Assembly (NCBI GenBank): GCA_016936655.1
Contig: JAFGXL010000001.1
Span: forward strand, 28,638 to 92,637
From: Nitrospirota bacterium
GTDB lineage: Bacteria > Nitrospirota > Thermodesulfovibrionia > Thermodesulfovibrionales > Dissulfurispiraceae
Length of the DNA stretch: 64,000 nt
Direction of reading: 5' to 3'
Shown one piece after another: positions 1-9,169 of this stretch (position 1 is its first letter; the number at the start of each line of letters is the position of its first letter). Below the pieces are notes generated by a model. That model did not search any database. It saw only the letters and a program-made list of their open reading frames with translations, and was not told where the DNA came from. Made by a program: the position numbers and the translations under genes.

Positions 1-1
1 A

Positions 2-913
2 GATCTGTACAGGCGCGATTTTACAGTTAACACTCTTGCTGTAAAACTGAATAAAAAGGATTTCGGACATCTTATAGATTATTTCGGCGGTCAGCGCGAT
101 ATAAAGGACAGAATTATAAGAGTGCTTCATAATTTAAGCTTTGTTGAGGATCCTACACGCGCATTCAGGGCAGCGAGATTTGCTGAGCGTTTTGACTTCA
201 GGCTGTCCAAGCATACAGAGTCTCTCATAAAGCTGGCTGTAAGGATGAATATATTTGAGAAGCTTTCTGGACGAAGGATAATGGATGAGCTTGAGCAGAT
301 ATTCAATGAGGCTGATCCTGTAAAGTCCATTAAAAGGCTTTCTGACCTCGGACTGCTGAAGGCTATTCATCCAGGACTTTACTATAACAGAGAGTTGGGT
401 ATGCTTCTGCGTTCTGTTCATGATGCTATCACATGGTTTGAGCTTTCATTTCCTGAGGAGATGTTTGATAAAAAGAGCATTTATGTTATGGCGCTTGTTT
501 ACAGGCACCAGAAAAGCGAGAGGCAGTCTCTTATAAACAGGCTTGAGATACATCAGAAGACAGGCGTGGATATCCTCAAGCTGGTTGGTCTTGCAAAAGA
601 GGCTGTCAGATTTTTTAAGCCGTTAAATATGCTCCATAGCTTTAGGCTCTTCTCGAGCCGCCCTGTGGAATCTGTAATATTTTCGATAGCTCTTTCTGAT
701 GATAAAGAGTTTAAGAAGACAGCCACGCAGTTTTTGCTGGAGCACAGACATATCAGGCCGGTTATAAAAGGTGATGATCTGAAAAAAATCGGCATCAGCC
801 CCGGTCCGCTTTATTCAGAGATATTCAGCATGATAACAGATGAAAAGATCATGGGTCGGCTTGATACAAGAGAGGATGAGATAGCTTTTGCGAAGAAGCT
901 TGCAGGCTTTTGA
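2..913 (+). CDS. CCA-adding enzyme / poly(A) polymerase family protein, 3' part
   Basis: The reading frame is open from the window edge, so the start lies upstream. The visible N-terminal part has the family motif RRDFTVNTLA, followed by a DYFGGQRDI stretch and then EDPTRAFRAARFAERF, the end of the nucleotidyltransferase head and the RNA-binding neck of class II CCA-adding enzymes and poly(A) polymerases. The rest is helical and ends in a C-terminal domain with few recognisable motifs. Family members add CCA to tRNA or A-tails to RNA. In several deep lineages this C-terminus belongs to a larger CBS/DHH fusion, which cannot be checked here. It converges on the penicillin-binding protein gene with a 32-base gap. 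Confidence 0.8.
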   Translation, partial: DLYRRDFTVNTLAVKLNKKDFGHLIDYFGGQRDIKDRIIRVLHNLSFVEDPTRAFRAARFAERFDFRLSKHTESLIKLAVRMNIFEKLSGRRIMDELEQIFNEADPVKSIKRLSDLGLLKAIHPGLYYNRELGMLLRSVHDAITWFELSFPEEMFDKKSIYVMALVYRHQKSERQSLINRLEIHQKTGVDILKLVGLAKEAVRFFKPLNMLHSFRLFSSRPVESVIFSIALSDDKEFKKTATQFLLEHRHIRPVIKGDDLKKIGISPGPLYSEIFSMITDEKIMGRLDTREDEIAFAKKLAGF

Positions 914-945
914 TCACAAAAAAACATTACAGCAACTTTAGAATG

Positions 946-3210
946 TCAATCGTTGTCAGAATCGAGCGATCCTCTTAATGAGTTGGCTTCTGGTATGTAG
1001 TCTGGCACAGCTCCTTCCCTGAAGTAGTCATAAATAGGCGCAGAGAAGAATCCTCCCACCTTTCCTATCTCAGCTTTTTCTATTTCTTCAGGCATCACAA
1101 ACTCCGAAGGAGGTGTTTCTGAAAGATATCGGCTCATGAAGTTTGCCCATATAGGAGCAGCTGTTCTGCCGCCTGTTTCGCCATATCCGAGGGTGCGCCT
1201 CATGTCATCGTAGCCTACCCATACACATGTAATAAGCTCAGGAGTATAGCCTATGAACCATGCGTCTTTGAAGTCGTTTGATGTGCCTGTCTTGCCTGCT
1301 GCAGGTCTGCCGATGTTTGCTCTGGTTCCGGTGCCGTATTTGATAACATCCTGCATCATTGAGGTAAGCAGAAAAGATGTTTGCGGCGACACGGCATAGG
1401 TGGTTTCTGGTTCATTGTCTTCAAGTACAACATCAAGAGATCCTGTTATGTATTTTATCCATATGGGTTTTACTTTCATTCCGCCATTTGCGAATGCAGC
1501 ATAAGAAGCGGTCATCTCAATAGGCGTTATGCCGGTAGATCCAAGAGCTATTGTGAAGTCTCTAGGGAGGTCTGTGTCTATTCCTATTTCTCTTGCCAGG
1601 GAAAGTACGCTGTCTATGCCCACGGCTTCGATGAGTTTTACAGTTATAACATTTCTCGAAAATGCGAGGGCCTCCCTTAGCCGAGTAGAACCCATATATT
1701 TTTTGTCGTAATTTTCGGGTTCCCAGTTTTTGCCGTTTGCTCCTTTGAATGATATTGGTTCATCAATAATTACGCTTGCTGGAGAAAATCCCTTTTCTAA
1801 TGCAGCAGCGAATATGACAGGTTTGAATGCAGATCCAGGTTGTCTCTTTGCCAGCAGAGCCCGGTTGTACTCGCTTTTTATGAAACTGAAGCCTCCGACT
1901 ACTGCGCGGACAAATCCTGTTTCAGGATCAAGAGAGACTAATGATCCCTCTACTTCAGGCTCTTGCTCAAGACTGAATGCAGCGCTTTTCCCTGCTGTAA
2001 GAAATTTTACCCAGACTATGTCTCCTTTGCTGAGGATGTCTGTGAGCTTAAAATTTTTACGCGCAGATGCCTTGCCGCTTTTTTTATCAATAATGTTTGA
2101 TGCCCAGATAGCATCCTTGAGGCTGAGTTTTCCCTTGATGCCTCTGGCGACTATATAGGCTTCTTTGGACGTCACAGAAATTACTATGCCTGTTGATATG
2201 TCTCCGGGAGATGCTGAAAATGCCACTTTTGTATCAGTATCTTCTGGAGCAGTCTCTTTCTTGCCGGCAGGACCGCGCCATCCTCGTCTTTTGTCGACAT
2301 CTCTGAGCCCATCCTGAAGCGCTTTTTGAGCAAGCAGCTGTGCATTTTTGTCGAGTGTTGTATATATTTTGAGTCCGCCTTTATATACCATCTCTGTACC
2401 AAATTTCTGTTCAACATACTGCCTGACATGCTCAAGAAAATATCCGAAGGAATCTGTTTGTGATCTGAGTGATGAGAGTACAATTTTGTGTTTAATGGCA
2501 TTTAAGCGTTGTGATTCGGTTATATAACCTTCATCATTCATCCTCATAAGTACTGTCTCTTGACGTATTTTTGAGCGAACAAGGTTGTTGTATGGGGAGT
2601 AGGTGTTTGGCGCTTTGATTAGTCCTGCTAAAAGAGACGCCTCTGCCAGATTAATATTTCTTACAGACTTGCCAAAGTAAACTTTTGAGGCCATCTCTAC
2701 TCCGTGTGCTCCATGACCAAAGTAGATTTTATTCAGATAGAGTTCTAGGATCTCATTTTTTGTGAGCTCTTTTTCGAGCTTTATTGCTAGCTGGGCTTCT
2801 CTTATTTTTCTCTTGATAGTCTTTTCTGGAGATAAAAACATCACCTTTGCGAGCTGCTGGGTTATTGTGCTGCCGCCCTCCTTAATGCTCGCATGCAGTA
2901 TGTCTGTAACCAGCGCGCGACCTATTCCAATGTAGTCGATGCCTTTATGCTTCATGAAGCGGGTGTCTTCAATAGCTATAACAGCATTTTTTAGATGCTC
3001 AGGCATCTGATTAAGATTTACATAAGCGCCTTTTTCTATCTTGAATTCACCCAGAAGTGTATCGTCATCAGCATATACTTTTGTGCCTGGAAGCGCTCTA
3101 TACTGTTTAAGCTCAGATACTGATGGCACTCCTGTTGCTATGGCTATATAGCCGCCTGCCAAAATCCCTATAAGCAGTATTGATATGAACACTATTATTT
3201 TTAGTCGCAT
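946..3210 (-). CDS. mrcA: Class A penicillin-binding protein 1A (bifunctional)
   Basis: Bifunctional peptidoglycan synthase acting in the periplasm. An N-terminal membrane anchor spans about residues 4-26. The glycosyltransferase domain has the catalytic EDTRF motif at 81-85 and GGSTITQQLAK at about 112-122. The transpeptidase domain has the SxxK motif SAFK with nucleophile Ser at about 460, a later SRN motif, and KTGT at about 640. Length (754 aa) is normal for PBP1A. An OB-like insertion lies between the two catalytic domains. The upstream -10-like TATAAT lies only five bases before the ATG and there is no Shine-Dalgarno, so the mRNA may be leaderless. Confidence 0.93.
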   Translation of the reverse strand: MRLKIIVFISILLIGILAGGYIAIATGVPSVSELKQYRALPGTKVYADDDTLLGEFKIEKGAYVNLNQMPEHLKNAVIAIEDTRFMKHKGIDYIGIGRALVTDILHASIKEGGSTITQQLAKVMFLSPEKTIKRKIREAQLAIKLEKELTKNEILELYLNKIYFGHGAHGVEMASKVYFGKSVRNINLAEASLLAGLIKAPNTYSPYNNLVRSKIRQETVLMRMNDEGYITESQRLNAIKHKIVLSSLRSQTDSFGYFLEHVRQYVEQKFGTEMVYKGGLKIYTTLDKNAQLLAQKALQDGLRDVDKRRGWRGPAGKKETAPEDTDTKVAFSASPGDISTGIVISVTSKEAYIVARGIKGKLSLKDAIWASNIIDKKSGKASARKNFKLTDILSKGDIVWVKFLTAGKSAAFSLEQEPEVEGSLVSLDPETGFVRAVVGGFSFIKSEYNRALLAKRQPGSAFKPVIFAAALEKGFSPASVIIDEPISFKGANGKNWEPENYDKKYMGSTRLREALAFSRNVITVKLIEAVGIDSVLSLAREIGIDTDLPRDFTIALGSTGITPIEMTASYAAFANGGMKVKPIWIKYITGSLDVVLEDNEPETTYAVSPQTSFLLTSMMQDVIKYGTGTRANIGRPAAGKTGTSNDFKDAWFIGYTPELITCVWVGYDDMRRTLGYGETGGRTAAPIWANFMSRYLSETPPSEFVMPEEIEKAEIGKVGGFFSAPIYDYFREGAVPDYIPEANSLRGSLDSDND

Positions 3211-3215
3211 TTTAA

Positions 3216-3245
3216 ATTATAAACATCGTTTCGAATAATTTACAA
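3216..3245 (-). promoter_or_regulatory. Putative sigma-70 promoter for the PBP1A gene
   Basis: On the minus strand TTGTAA (3245-3240) and a perfect TATAAT (3221-3216) are separated by 18 bases. The -10 box ends five bases before the ATG at 3210, which puts the expected transcription start at or next to the start codon. No ribosome binding site is visible. Confidence 0.45.
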
Positions 3246-3478
3246 ATCAGTAGATTAGCAGGTTAGTGTATTACAGTAAAGCAAGACAGGCTCTGTTTAC
3301 CCCTTAGTTTCACAGATGAGAAGGGCTGCCGACTTGTTTTGGGGCGCCAGAGGTTACTCAGACAGTTGCGCAGGTAGTTCACAAGGTTAGGAAATTGAAC
3401 TATCTGCTTTTATTTGTGTTGCTTTTAGCTTTTGGGCGGTAGGAGTTCTTTTTGAATGTTTTTTTTATGTAGTGCAGG
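3246..3478. other. Intergenic region with a 12-bp hairpin; possible structured RNA
   Basis: No convincing ORF. A stem pairs 3370-3381 with 3396-3407 (12 pairs including one G-T wobble, 14-base loop) and is followed by a T-rich stretch on the plus strand. Upstream bases contain further short complementary runs (CCCTT/AAGGG around 3300-3330). I compared it mentally with 6S RNA, SRP RNA and tmRNA and found no diagnostic motif, so no family is assigned. It could be a small RNA or a terminator remnant. Confidence 0.3.
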
Positions 3479-5188
3479 CTATCTTATATAGGCCTCTGTA
3501 ACGTATCTGCGCATCATTCTATGTGAATTAAAATAGTATGCGTTTTTTCCTATAGCATTCTGCATAACCCTTATCCATAGGTGTCTGTTTTCATAAAACA
3601 TAGGCAGTATAATATGATCAAGTTTGTAATACAGATCGTCAGCATCTTTTGCTGGATCAGCCGGAGTCTCTGCTGAAGGTCCTATTGCCCATCCGGTATA
3701 TCCCTCAATATGCCCCTCAATCCACCAGCCATCAAGAACACTGAAGTTTGGCACACCGTTATGAGCAGCCTTCATGCCGCTTGTTCCGGATGCCTCAAGA
3801 GGCCTTAGAGGCGTATTTAGCCAGACATCAACTCCAGATACAATCTTCAAAGAGAGATCCATATTGTAGTTGTTAAGATAAGCTATCTTGATCTTATCTT
3901 TTAGCCGCTCTTTCATCTCAAAAATCTTTTCTATAAGTTTTTTGCCATGCTCATCACGAGGATGGGCTTTGCCTGCATACACAATCTGCACCCTGCCTTC
4001 AGCTATTTGTAGCAGCCGTTCTATGTTGCTAAAGAGCAGATCAGCCCTTTTGTATGCTGTTGCCCTGCGCGCAAAGCCTATTGTGAAGGTATCATAGTTC
4101 ATGCCTGCCTGTGTTTCGCGGTTGAGAAAATCAATAAGGTGCTTTTTTGATTCCATATGCGCAGCCCAGAGCTCTTCGTCCGGTATTCTGCCTACTCTGA
4201 CGAATATCTCAGGCTCATTAGCCCATCCTGGCAGGTATTTGTCATACAGCCTTTTCAGCGGTTCTGATGTCCATGTGAACGAATGAACCCCGTTTGTTAC
4301 AGCATGAATCTCGTATCCGGGAAACATATTTCTGGAGACTTCCTTATGCTTTTTTGCAACGCCGTTTACATATTTGCTCAGGTTTAGAGCAAGGAGGGTG
4401 AGATTTAGATGCTCATTGCCTCCGAACTCTTTTATTGTATCCATGGGGATTATGTCACTTCCCATCACCTGTTCAACTATGTTGTATGAGAACTTGTCAT
4501 GCCCTGCTGCAACAGGAGTATGCGTTGTGAATACACAAAGCCGTCTCACGCTTTTTGAATCCCATATATGTTTTTCATCCCACACGTCTTCGATATTTTT
4601 TTTGAATTTCTTAAGCAGTTGCAATGTAAGAAGGCTTGAGTGCCCTTCATTCATGTGATATTTTTTTATGCTGAACCCGATCTCCTCAAGCAGGTTGTAT
4701 CCGCCGATACCCAGGACAATCTCCTGTTTGAGTCTGTATGTTTCGTCTCCGCCGTAGAGATGGTGTGTAATTGATCTGTCCTGCTCGCTGTTTTCAGGAA
4801 GGTCTGTGTCCAGAAATAGCACAGGAACTTTGCCGCCTGCAGCGCTCTCGATTACATATAGCCAAGGCGCAACCTGCACATTTCTGCCTTCAATTTTTAC
4901 TGTTGTCCTGTAAGGCATAATGGTCATAAATTCAGCAGGATTCCACTCTTCTGCATATTCATTCTGCCTACCGTATATGTCCAGATCTTGTTTGAAGTAC
5001 CCTTTTTTTGTAAGGATTGTAACAGCTACTACAGGCAGTGCGAGGTCGGCAGCTGATTTTAGCGTATCTCCTGCGAGTATCCCAAGTCCTCCGCTGTAAG
5101 TAGGCATGTTTGATTTTAGACCAACCTCCATGGAAAAATAGGCGATTTTTTGCTCGCTGGTAAACTCGTTTATCAGTTCTGTCATCAT
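3479..5188 (-). CDS. glgP: Alpha-glucan (glycogen/maltodextrin) phosphorylase, short form
   Basis: Cytoplasmic phosphorolysis of alpha-1,4-glucan to glucose-1-phosphate. The protein has the N-terminal motif YSGGLGILAGD (about residues 30-40) typical of the short alpha-glucan phosphorylase branch. The pyridoxal-phosphate site EASGTSGMKA has its Lys at about 473. A typical HMNEGHSS stretch lies mid-protein. Its 569 residues lack the N-terminal extension seen in longer homologues. The ATG overlaps the stop of mqnD upstream by four bases (5185-5188), so the two are probably translationally coupled although metabolically unrelated. Confidence 0.93.
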   Translation of the reverse strand: MMTELINEFTSEQKIAYFSMEVGLKSNMPTYSGGLGILAGDTLKSAADLALPVVAVTILTKKGYFKQDLDIYGRQNEYAEEWNPAEFMTIMPYRTTVKIEGRNVQVAPWLYVIESAAGGKVPVLFLDTDLPENSEQDRSITHHLYGGDETYRLKQEIVLGIGGYNLLEEIGFSIKKYHMNEGHSSLLTLQLLKKFKKNIEDVWDEKHIWDSKSVRRLCVFTTHTPVAAGHDKFSYNIVEQVMGSDIIPMDTIKEFGGNEHLNLTLLALNLSKYVNGVAKKHKEVSRNMFPGYEIHAVTNGVHSFTWTSEPLKRLYDKYLPGWANEPEIFVRVGRIPDEELWAAHMESKKHLIDFLNRETQAGMNYDTFTIGFARRATAYKRADLLFSNIERLLQIAEGRVQIVYAGKAHPRDEHGKKLIEKIFEMKERLKDKIKIAYLNNYNMDLSLKIVSGVDVWLNTPLRPLEASGTSGMKAAHNGVPNFSVLDGWWIEGHIEGYTGWAIGPSAETPADPAKDADDLYYKLDHIILPMFYENRHLWIRVMQNAIGKNAYYFNSHRMMRRYVTEAYIR

Positions 5189-6003
5189 TTCTGGTCTGCC
5201 TCTTTTATCCGCCTAAAACGTTTATCTAGTTCATGAAGCGCTGCTGCCCCTTCATCACCCATATCTAAAGTATAATCATTTACATAAAGTTTTATATGGC
5301 TCTCGATCACGCTGTCCTTGAGCTCCTGTGCATGGTTTTTTATAAACTTCATAGCCTCTTGTCTGTTGTTGAGACCATATCTTAAACTCTTTTGGATCAG
5401 TTCTTCAATGTCAGAAATAGCCCCGCTGCCAATGTTTTTTTTTGCAACGATTCCTCCAAGCGGAATGGGCAGATTGGTCTCCTTTTCCCACCATGAGCCT
5501 AGATCTGCCATCATATGGAGGCCATACTGATTGTATGTGAATCTGCCTTCATGAATTATAAGACCCATATCAGTTTTATTCTGCGCAACAGAACTCATAA
5601 CCTCGTTGAAAGGCATATGCAATAACTTAGGCGTTTTTATGCCATGTTCAGACTCCAGATACATCAACAGCAGAAGAGCTGCTGTTGTATATTTGCCCGG
5701 AGCAGCGATGATGGTTTTTTCGTTAATAACGGTATTGGTGTTTTTTGAAACAATAAGCGGTCCGCATCCTCTGCCGAATGCTCCTCCGCACTTTAGAAAT
5801 TGGTAGTCATTGCTGAGGCGGCAATATGCATGGCACGATACCTTTGACACATCTATGGCCTGCTTCATGGCCAGTGTGTTAAGTGTCTCTACATCGTCTA
5901 TTTTGAATTCGAAGTCAAGTCCTTGTTTATTAACTATTTTGCTGGCAAGTGCATAGAAGATTATGGTGTCATTTGGACATGGCGAAAAACCGAATGATTT
6001 CAT
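5185..6003 (-). CDS. mqnD: 1,4-dihydroxy-6-naphthoate synthase (futalosine menaquinone pathway)
   Basis: MqnD converts cyclic dehypoxanthine futalosine to 1,4-dihydroxy-6-naphthoate. It starts with the family signature FGFSPCPNDTIIFYAL and has the periplasmic-binding-protein-like fold typical of the family. Length of 272 aa is normal. A second pathway gene, mqnA, lies at 44470-45264, so this organism probably makes menaquinone by the futalosine route. First gene of a two-gene minus-strand unit with glgP, divergent from rpsB. Confidence 0.92.
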   Translation of the reverse strand: MKSFGFSPCPNDTIIFYALASKIVNKQGLDFEFKIDDVETLNTLAMKQAIDVSKVSCHAYCRLSNDYQFLKCGGAFGRGCGPLIVSKNTNTVINEKTIIAAPGKYTTAALLLLMYLESEHGIKTPKLLHMPFNEVMSSVAQNKTDMGLIIHEGRFTYNQYGLHMMADLGSWWEKETNLPIPLGGIVAKKNIGSGAISDIEELIQKSLRYGLNNRQEAMKFIKNHAQELKDSVIESHIKLYVNDYTLDMGDEGAAALHELDKRFRRIKEADQK

Positions 6004-6073
6004 CTAACAATTTTAGCACTTTGACGAGTGTCTATGCCACAAGGATGCCAATAGTGAAGCAGCATATATCTAT

Positions 6074-6103
6074 TTGAATTTACAATATAACCTATGATAC
6101 AAT
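6074..6103 (+). promoter_or_regulatory. Putative sigma-70 promoter of the rpsB operon
   Basis: TTGAAT (6074-6079) and TACAAT (6098-6103) are separated by 18 bases, giving a transcription start near 6110, just before the structured leader. An alternative -10, TATGAT at 6093-6098, has poorer spacing. Confidence 0.5.
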
Positions 6104-6109
6104 TCTTGA

Positions 6110-6185
6110 CCAAAAACGCACGCCTGAAAAATGTGCCTGCATGGTCCCGCATTGCGGGTTGAAGGCACTGGGCGGAGGTAAACCA
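6110..6185 (+). promoter_or_regulatory. Structured 5' leader of rpsB (candidate S2 autoregulatory element)
   Basis: Two nested stems are visible. GTGCCT at 6133-6138 pairs with AGGCAC at 6163-6168, and inside it CCCGC at 6146-6150 pairs with GCGGG at 6154-6158. The element ends about 30 bases before the rpsB ATG. Position and architecture fit the rpsB leaders that mediate S2 feedback in several bacterial groups, but I cannot run a covariance search to assign it. Confidence 0.5.
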
Positions 6186-6201
6186 TTAGGAGGATTAAGT
6201 T

Positions 6202-6969
6202 ATGAGTGTTGTAACAATGAAAGAATTGCTTGAGGCAGGTGTCCATTTCGGACATCAGGTAAAACGCTGGAATCCAAAGATGAAGAAGTTTATCTTTGGC
6301 GAGAGAAACGGTATACATATCGTTGATCTTCAGAAGACTCTCAAGGGAATTGAAGAGGCATATAAATATATAAAAAGTGTTGCAGCTACAGGCGCGCCGA
6401 TACTTTATGTAGGCACAAAAAAGCAGGCTCAGGATTCAATAACAGAAGAGGCAAAAAGGGCAGGAGCCTACTATGTAAATTACAGGTGGCTGGGCGGGAT
6501 GCTCACAAATTTTGCCACAGTAAAAAAGAGCATAGCCAGACTCAAAAAAATTGAGCAGATGAAAGAGGACGGCACAATAAATCATCTGACAAAAAAAGAG
6601 GCACTTGAACTCGAAAAAGAGAGAGTAAAGCTGGAAAAGAACCTGAGCGGCATAAAAGACCTTCCTGGACTTCCCGGCGCGCTTTTCATAATCGACCCTA
6701 GAAAAGAGAAGATAGCTGTTGCTGAGGCAAGAAGGCTCTCAATCCCAATAGTTGCAATTGTGGATACAAACTGCGATCCTGATGAGGCTGATTATGTGAT
6801 CCCCGGCAATGATGATGCTATCAGGGCTATAAAGCTTATCTCCTCAAAAATGGCAGAGGCTATAATTCAGGGAAGGGGAGAGCGAGAAAAGGGTCTTGCC
6901 GACAAGGCAGAGGCAGCTCAGATAGAAGAGAAAAAGTCAGAAGATGAAGAGATAAGGGAGAATGCATAA
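6202..6969 (+). CDS. rpsB: 30S ribosomal protein S2
   Basis: The typical S2 opening [20 protein letters not shown] and the later motifs [17 protein letters not shown] and [11 protein letters not shown] are present. A clear AGGAGG lies upstream of the ATG. 255 aa with an acidic/basic C-terminal tail is normal for S2. The stop shares one base with the tsf start (TAATG), showing coupled translation. The rpsB-tsf-pyrH-frr order is the widespread bacterial arrangement. Confidence 0.98.
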   Translation: MSVVTMKELLEAGVHFGHQVKRWNPKMKKFIFGERNGIHIVDLQKTLKGIEEAYKYIKSVAATGAPILYVGTKKQAQDSITEEAKRAGAYYVNYRWLGGMLTNFATVKKSIARLKKIEQMKEDGTINHLTKKEALELEKERVKLEKNLSGIKDLPGLPGALFIIDPRKEKIAVAEARRLSIPIVAIVDTNCDPDEADYVIPGNDDAIRAIKLISSKMAEAIIQGRGEREKGLADKAEAAQIEEKKSEDEEIRENA

Positions 6970-7586
6970 TGTCAATTTCTGCTGATGCAGTAAAAGAATT
7001 GAGAGAAAAGACTGGAGCAGGTCTTATGGACTGCAAGCGCGCACTTGGCGAGAGTGGCGGAGATATGGAGAAGGCTATTGATCTGCTCAGACAGAAGGGT
7101 CTGGCAACAGCAGCCAAGAAGTCCGGCAGGTCAGCATCTCAGGGACTGATCGGATCATACATCCATATGGACAAGGTGGGTGTTATGGTTGAGGTCAACT
7201 GCGAGACAGATTTTGTGGCTAGGACAGATGACTTCAGGGCTCTTGTAAAAGATATAGCAATGCATATAGCTGCATCTAATCCCCAGTATGTATCAAGGGA
7301 AGAGGTGGCTGCTGATGTTATTGAGCGCGAAAAGGATATATACAGGGCTCAGGTTGAAGGCAAGCCTGCCCAGGTTGTTGAGAAGATACTCGAGGGCAAA
7401 CTCGAGAAGTTCTTTGCAGATACATGTCTTGTTGAGCAGGTGTTCGTAAAAGACCCCGAAGGAAAACAGAAGATAAAAGATCTCGTTACAGAGAAGGTCG
7501 CAAAGCTTGGTGAGAACATATTAATAAGGAGATTCGCCAGATTCCAGCTTGGCGAAGGGCTTGATAAGGCCGAGACCTGTGAGTAG
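6969..7586 (+). CDS. tsf: Translation elongation factor Ts (short form)
   Basis: Guanine nucleotide exchange factor for EF-Tu. The N-terminal UBA-like domain holds [19 protein letters not shown] and the core has [12 protein letters not shown]. At 205 aa it is the short type, with one core subdomain rather than the two of the roughly 280-aa E. coli protein. It overlaps rpsB by one base, and the likely GTG start of pyrH lies inside its last codons. Confidence 0.97.
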   Translation: MSISADAVKELREKTGAGLMDCKRALGESGGDMEKAIDLLRQKGLATAAKKSGRSASQGLIGSYIHMDKVGVMVEVNCETDFVARTDDFRALVKDIAMHIAASNPQYVSREEVAADVIEREKDIYRAQVEGKPAQVVEKILEGKLEKFFADTCLVEQVFVKDPEGKQKIKDLVTEKVAKLGENILIRRFARFQLGEGLDKAETCE

Positions 7587-8373
7587 CAAAAAAACTGACA
7601 TAAAGAAAAAATCTGCATTAAAGGGCTCTGCTGCCGTAAAAGGCAGAGCCCTTTACAAAAGAGTGCTTCTTAAACTGAGCGGCGAAGTTCTTATGGGCGA
7701 GGGTAGCTATGGAATAGACCCCACTACAGTTGTGTATATGGCGTCAGAGATCAAGAAGGTTGCTGACTCGGGAATACAGGTGGCTGTTGTAATAGGCGGC
7801 GGCAATATTTTCAGAGGCGTAGCTGGCAGCGTCAAAGGCATGGAGAGAGCTTCTGCAGACTATATGGGAATGCTTGCTACTGTGATAAATGCTCTGGCGT
7901 TGCAGAATGCGCTTGAGAATATGAGCGTACAGACACGCGTGCAGTCAGCAATAGAGATGAATGCGCTGGCAGAACCTTATATCCGTAGAAGAGCTATGAG
8001 GCATTTTGAGAAGGGCAGGGTAGTTATATTCGCTGCCGGGACAGGCAATCCATACTTCACAACAGATACAGCTGCAGCTCTAAGGGCTATGGAAATCGGC
8101 GCTCAGGTTATACTTAAGGGTACAAAGGTTGACGGCGTATATACTGCAGATCCAGAGAAAGACAGCAGCGCAAAAAAATATGAGAATATTTCTTACATAG
8201 ATGTATTGAAAAAAAATCTCAAGGTTATGGACTCTACAGCAATAACCCTTTGCATGGATAATAATCTGCCGATCGTTGTATTCAATATCAAAAAAACTAA
8301 CAATATAATAAATATAATAAATGGCAAAAAGATCGGCACTCTTGTGTTTACGACTAAAGCTGCACAGAGATAG
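7579..8373 (+). CDS. pyrH: UMP kinase
   Basis: Phosphorylates UMP to UDP (amino-acid-kinase fold, hexameric). [26 protein letters not shown] and a C-terminal [12 protein letters not shown] segment are diagnostic. I place the start at the GTG at 7579, which overlaps the end of tsf and has AAGG about nine bases upstream. A TTG at 7549 would add ten residues of tsf-overlapping sequence. Even with the later start there is a Lys/Ser-rich extension of about 27 residues before the conserved core, longer than in most UMP kinases. Confidence 0.95.
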   Translation: MSSKKTDIKKKSALKGSAAVKGRALYKRVLLKLSGEVLMGEGSYGIDPTTVVYMASEIKKVADSGIQVAVVIGGGNIFRGVAGSVKGMERASADYMGMLATVINALALQNALENMSVQTRVQSAIEMNALAEPYIRRRAMRHFEKGRVVIFAAGTGNPYFTTDTAAALRAMEIGAQVILKGTKVDGVYTADPEKDSSAKKYENISYIDVLKKNLKVMDSTAITLCMDNNLPIVVFNIKKTNNIINIINGKKIGTLVFTTKAAQR

Positions 8374-8436
8374 TCTAGCTGTCATGTTTTTTCTGCAAAA
8401 GACTTCTTTTAGACAAAATTATTGGGGTGAATACTG

Positions 8437-8991
8437 ATGAACGAGTTAAAGAAGAAGACCAACGAAAAAATGGCTGGGGCGATTGAATCTCTAAAAAAAG
8501 ATTTTGCCTCCGTAAGAACAGGCCGCGCTTCACTTGCGCTTCTGGATGGCATTTTTGTTGATTATTATGGATCGCGCAGCCCTCTCAATCAGGTTGCTGC
8601 TCTTGGCGTGCCTGACAGCAGGACAATAACAATACAGCCCTGGGATCAAAAAACTATAGGAGAGATAGAAAAATCCATTCTCAAGTCCGATCTCGGACTG
8701 ACTCCTGGAAATGACGGAAAGATTATTAGGATAACAATACCTGTTCTTACTGAAGAGCGCAGAAAGCAACTTGTGAAAGTTGTGAAGAAACGCGCTGAAG
8801 AAGCAAAGATAGCGATAAGAAATATCAGAAGAGACATAAATGAAGAACTGAAAAAGAAAGAAAAAGATGACCACATTAGTGAGGATGAGGTGAAGCGCTT
8901 TCATGATGAGGTTCAGAAGACAACAGACGCTTATGTGCTGAAGGTTGACGAGGTGCTTGCGCATAAAGAGCAGGAGATAATGGAGGTATAA
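8437..8991 (+). CDS. frr: Ribosome recycling factor
   Basis: Releases ribosomes from mRNA after termination, with EF-G. The 184-aa length and the motifs [44 protein letters not shown] and IRNIRRD are typical. GGGGTGA lies upstream of the ATG. A 63-base gap separates it from pyrH, without a convincing terminator. Confidence 0.98.
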   Translation: MNELKKKTNEKMAGAIESLKKDFASVRTGRASLALLDGIFVDYYGSRSPLNQVAALGVPDSRTITIQPWDQKTIGEIEKSILKSDLGLTPGNDGKIIRITIPVLTEERRKQLVKVVKKRAEEAKIAIRNIRRDINEELKKKEKDDHISEDEVKRFHDEVQKTTDAYVLKVDEVLAHKEQEIMEV

Positions 8992-8994
8992 CAT

Positions 8995-9126
8995 ATGAAT
9001 ATTAACTATATTCTTAAAGTGAGCGATGCTAAGACTGTAGAGGTTCAGAAGGCTCTTGAACAGGCAGGTATAAAAGTCAGAAGCGTTGTAGAGGTTTTCA
9101 AAGAGGAAGCACCCGCTGAAAACTAG
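8995..9126 (+). CDS. Small hypothetical protein, 43 aa
   Basis: ATG at 8995 has a GGAGGT seven bases upstream (inside the end of frr). The peptide begins MNINYILKVSDAKTVE and ends in an acidic tail. Codon use looks like the neighbouring genes and the hydrophobic pattern suggests a beta-alpha fragment of a small ACT-like fold, but I do not recognise a family. It sits three bases after frr in the same orientation, so it is probably co-transcribed. Confidence 0.5.
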   Translation: MNINYILKVSDAKTVEVQKALEQAGIKVRSVVEVFKEEAPAEN

Positions 9127-9132
9127 CGGATA

Positions 9133-9151
9133 GCCCGCTGCGGGACTTTTT
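9133..9151 (+). terminator. Weak hairpin plus T-run between the small ORF and the DksA-like gene
   Basis: CCCG (9134-9137) pairs with CGGG (9141-9144) across a three-base loop, followed shortly by five T. A competing stem AGCGG/CCGCT overlaps it. The stem is short, so termination may be partial. Confidence 0.3.
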
Positions 9152-9169
9152 GTCAGGAGGCAATACATA

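Noticed and set aside
3246..3478. 6S RNA, SRP RNA or tmRNA in the phosphorylase-PBP1A gap
   Set aside because: None of the diagnostic conserved sequences was found on either strand; only a hairpin can be supported.
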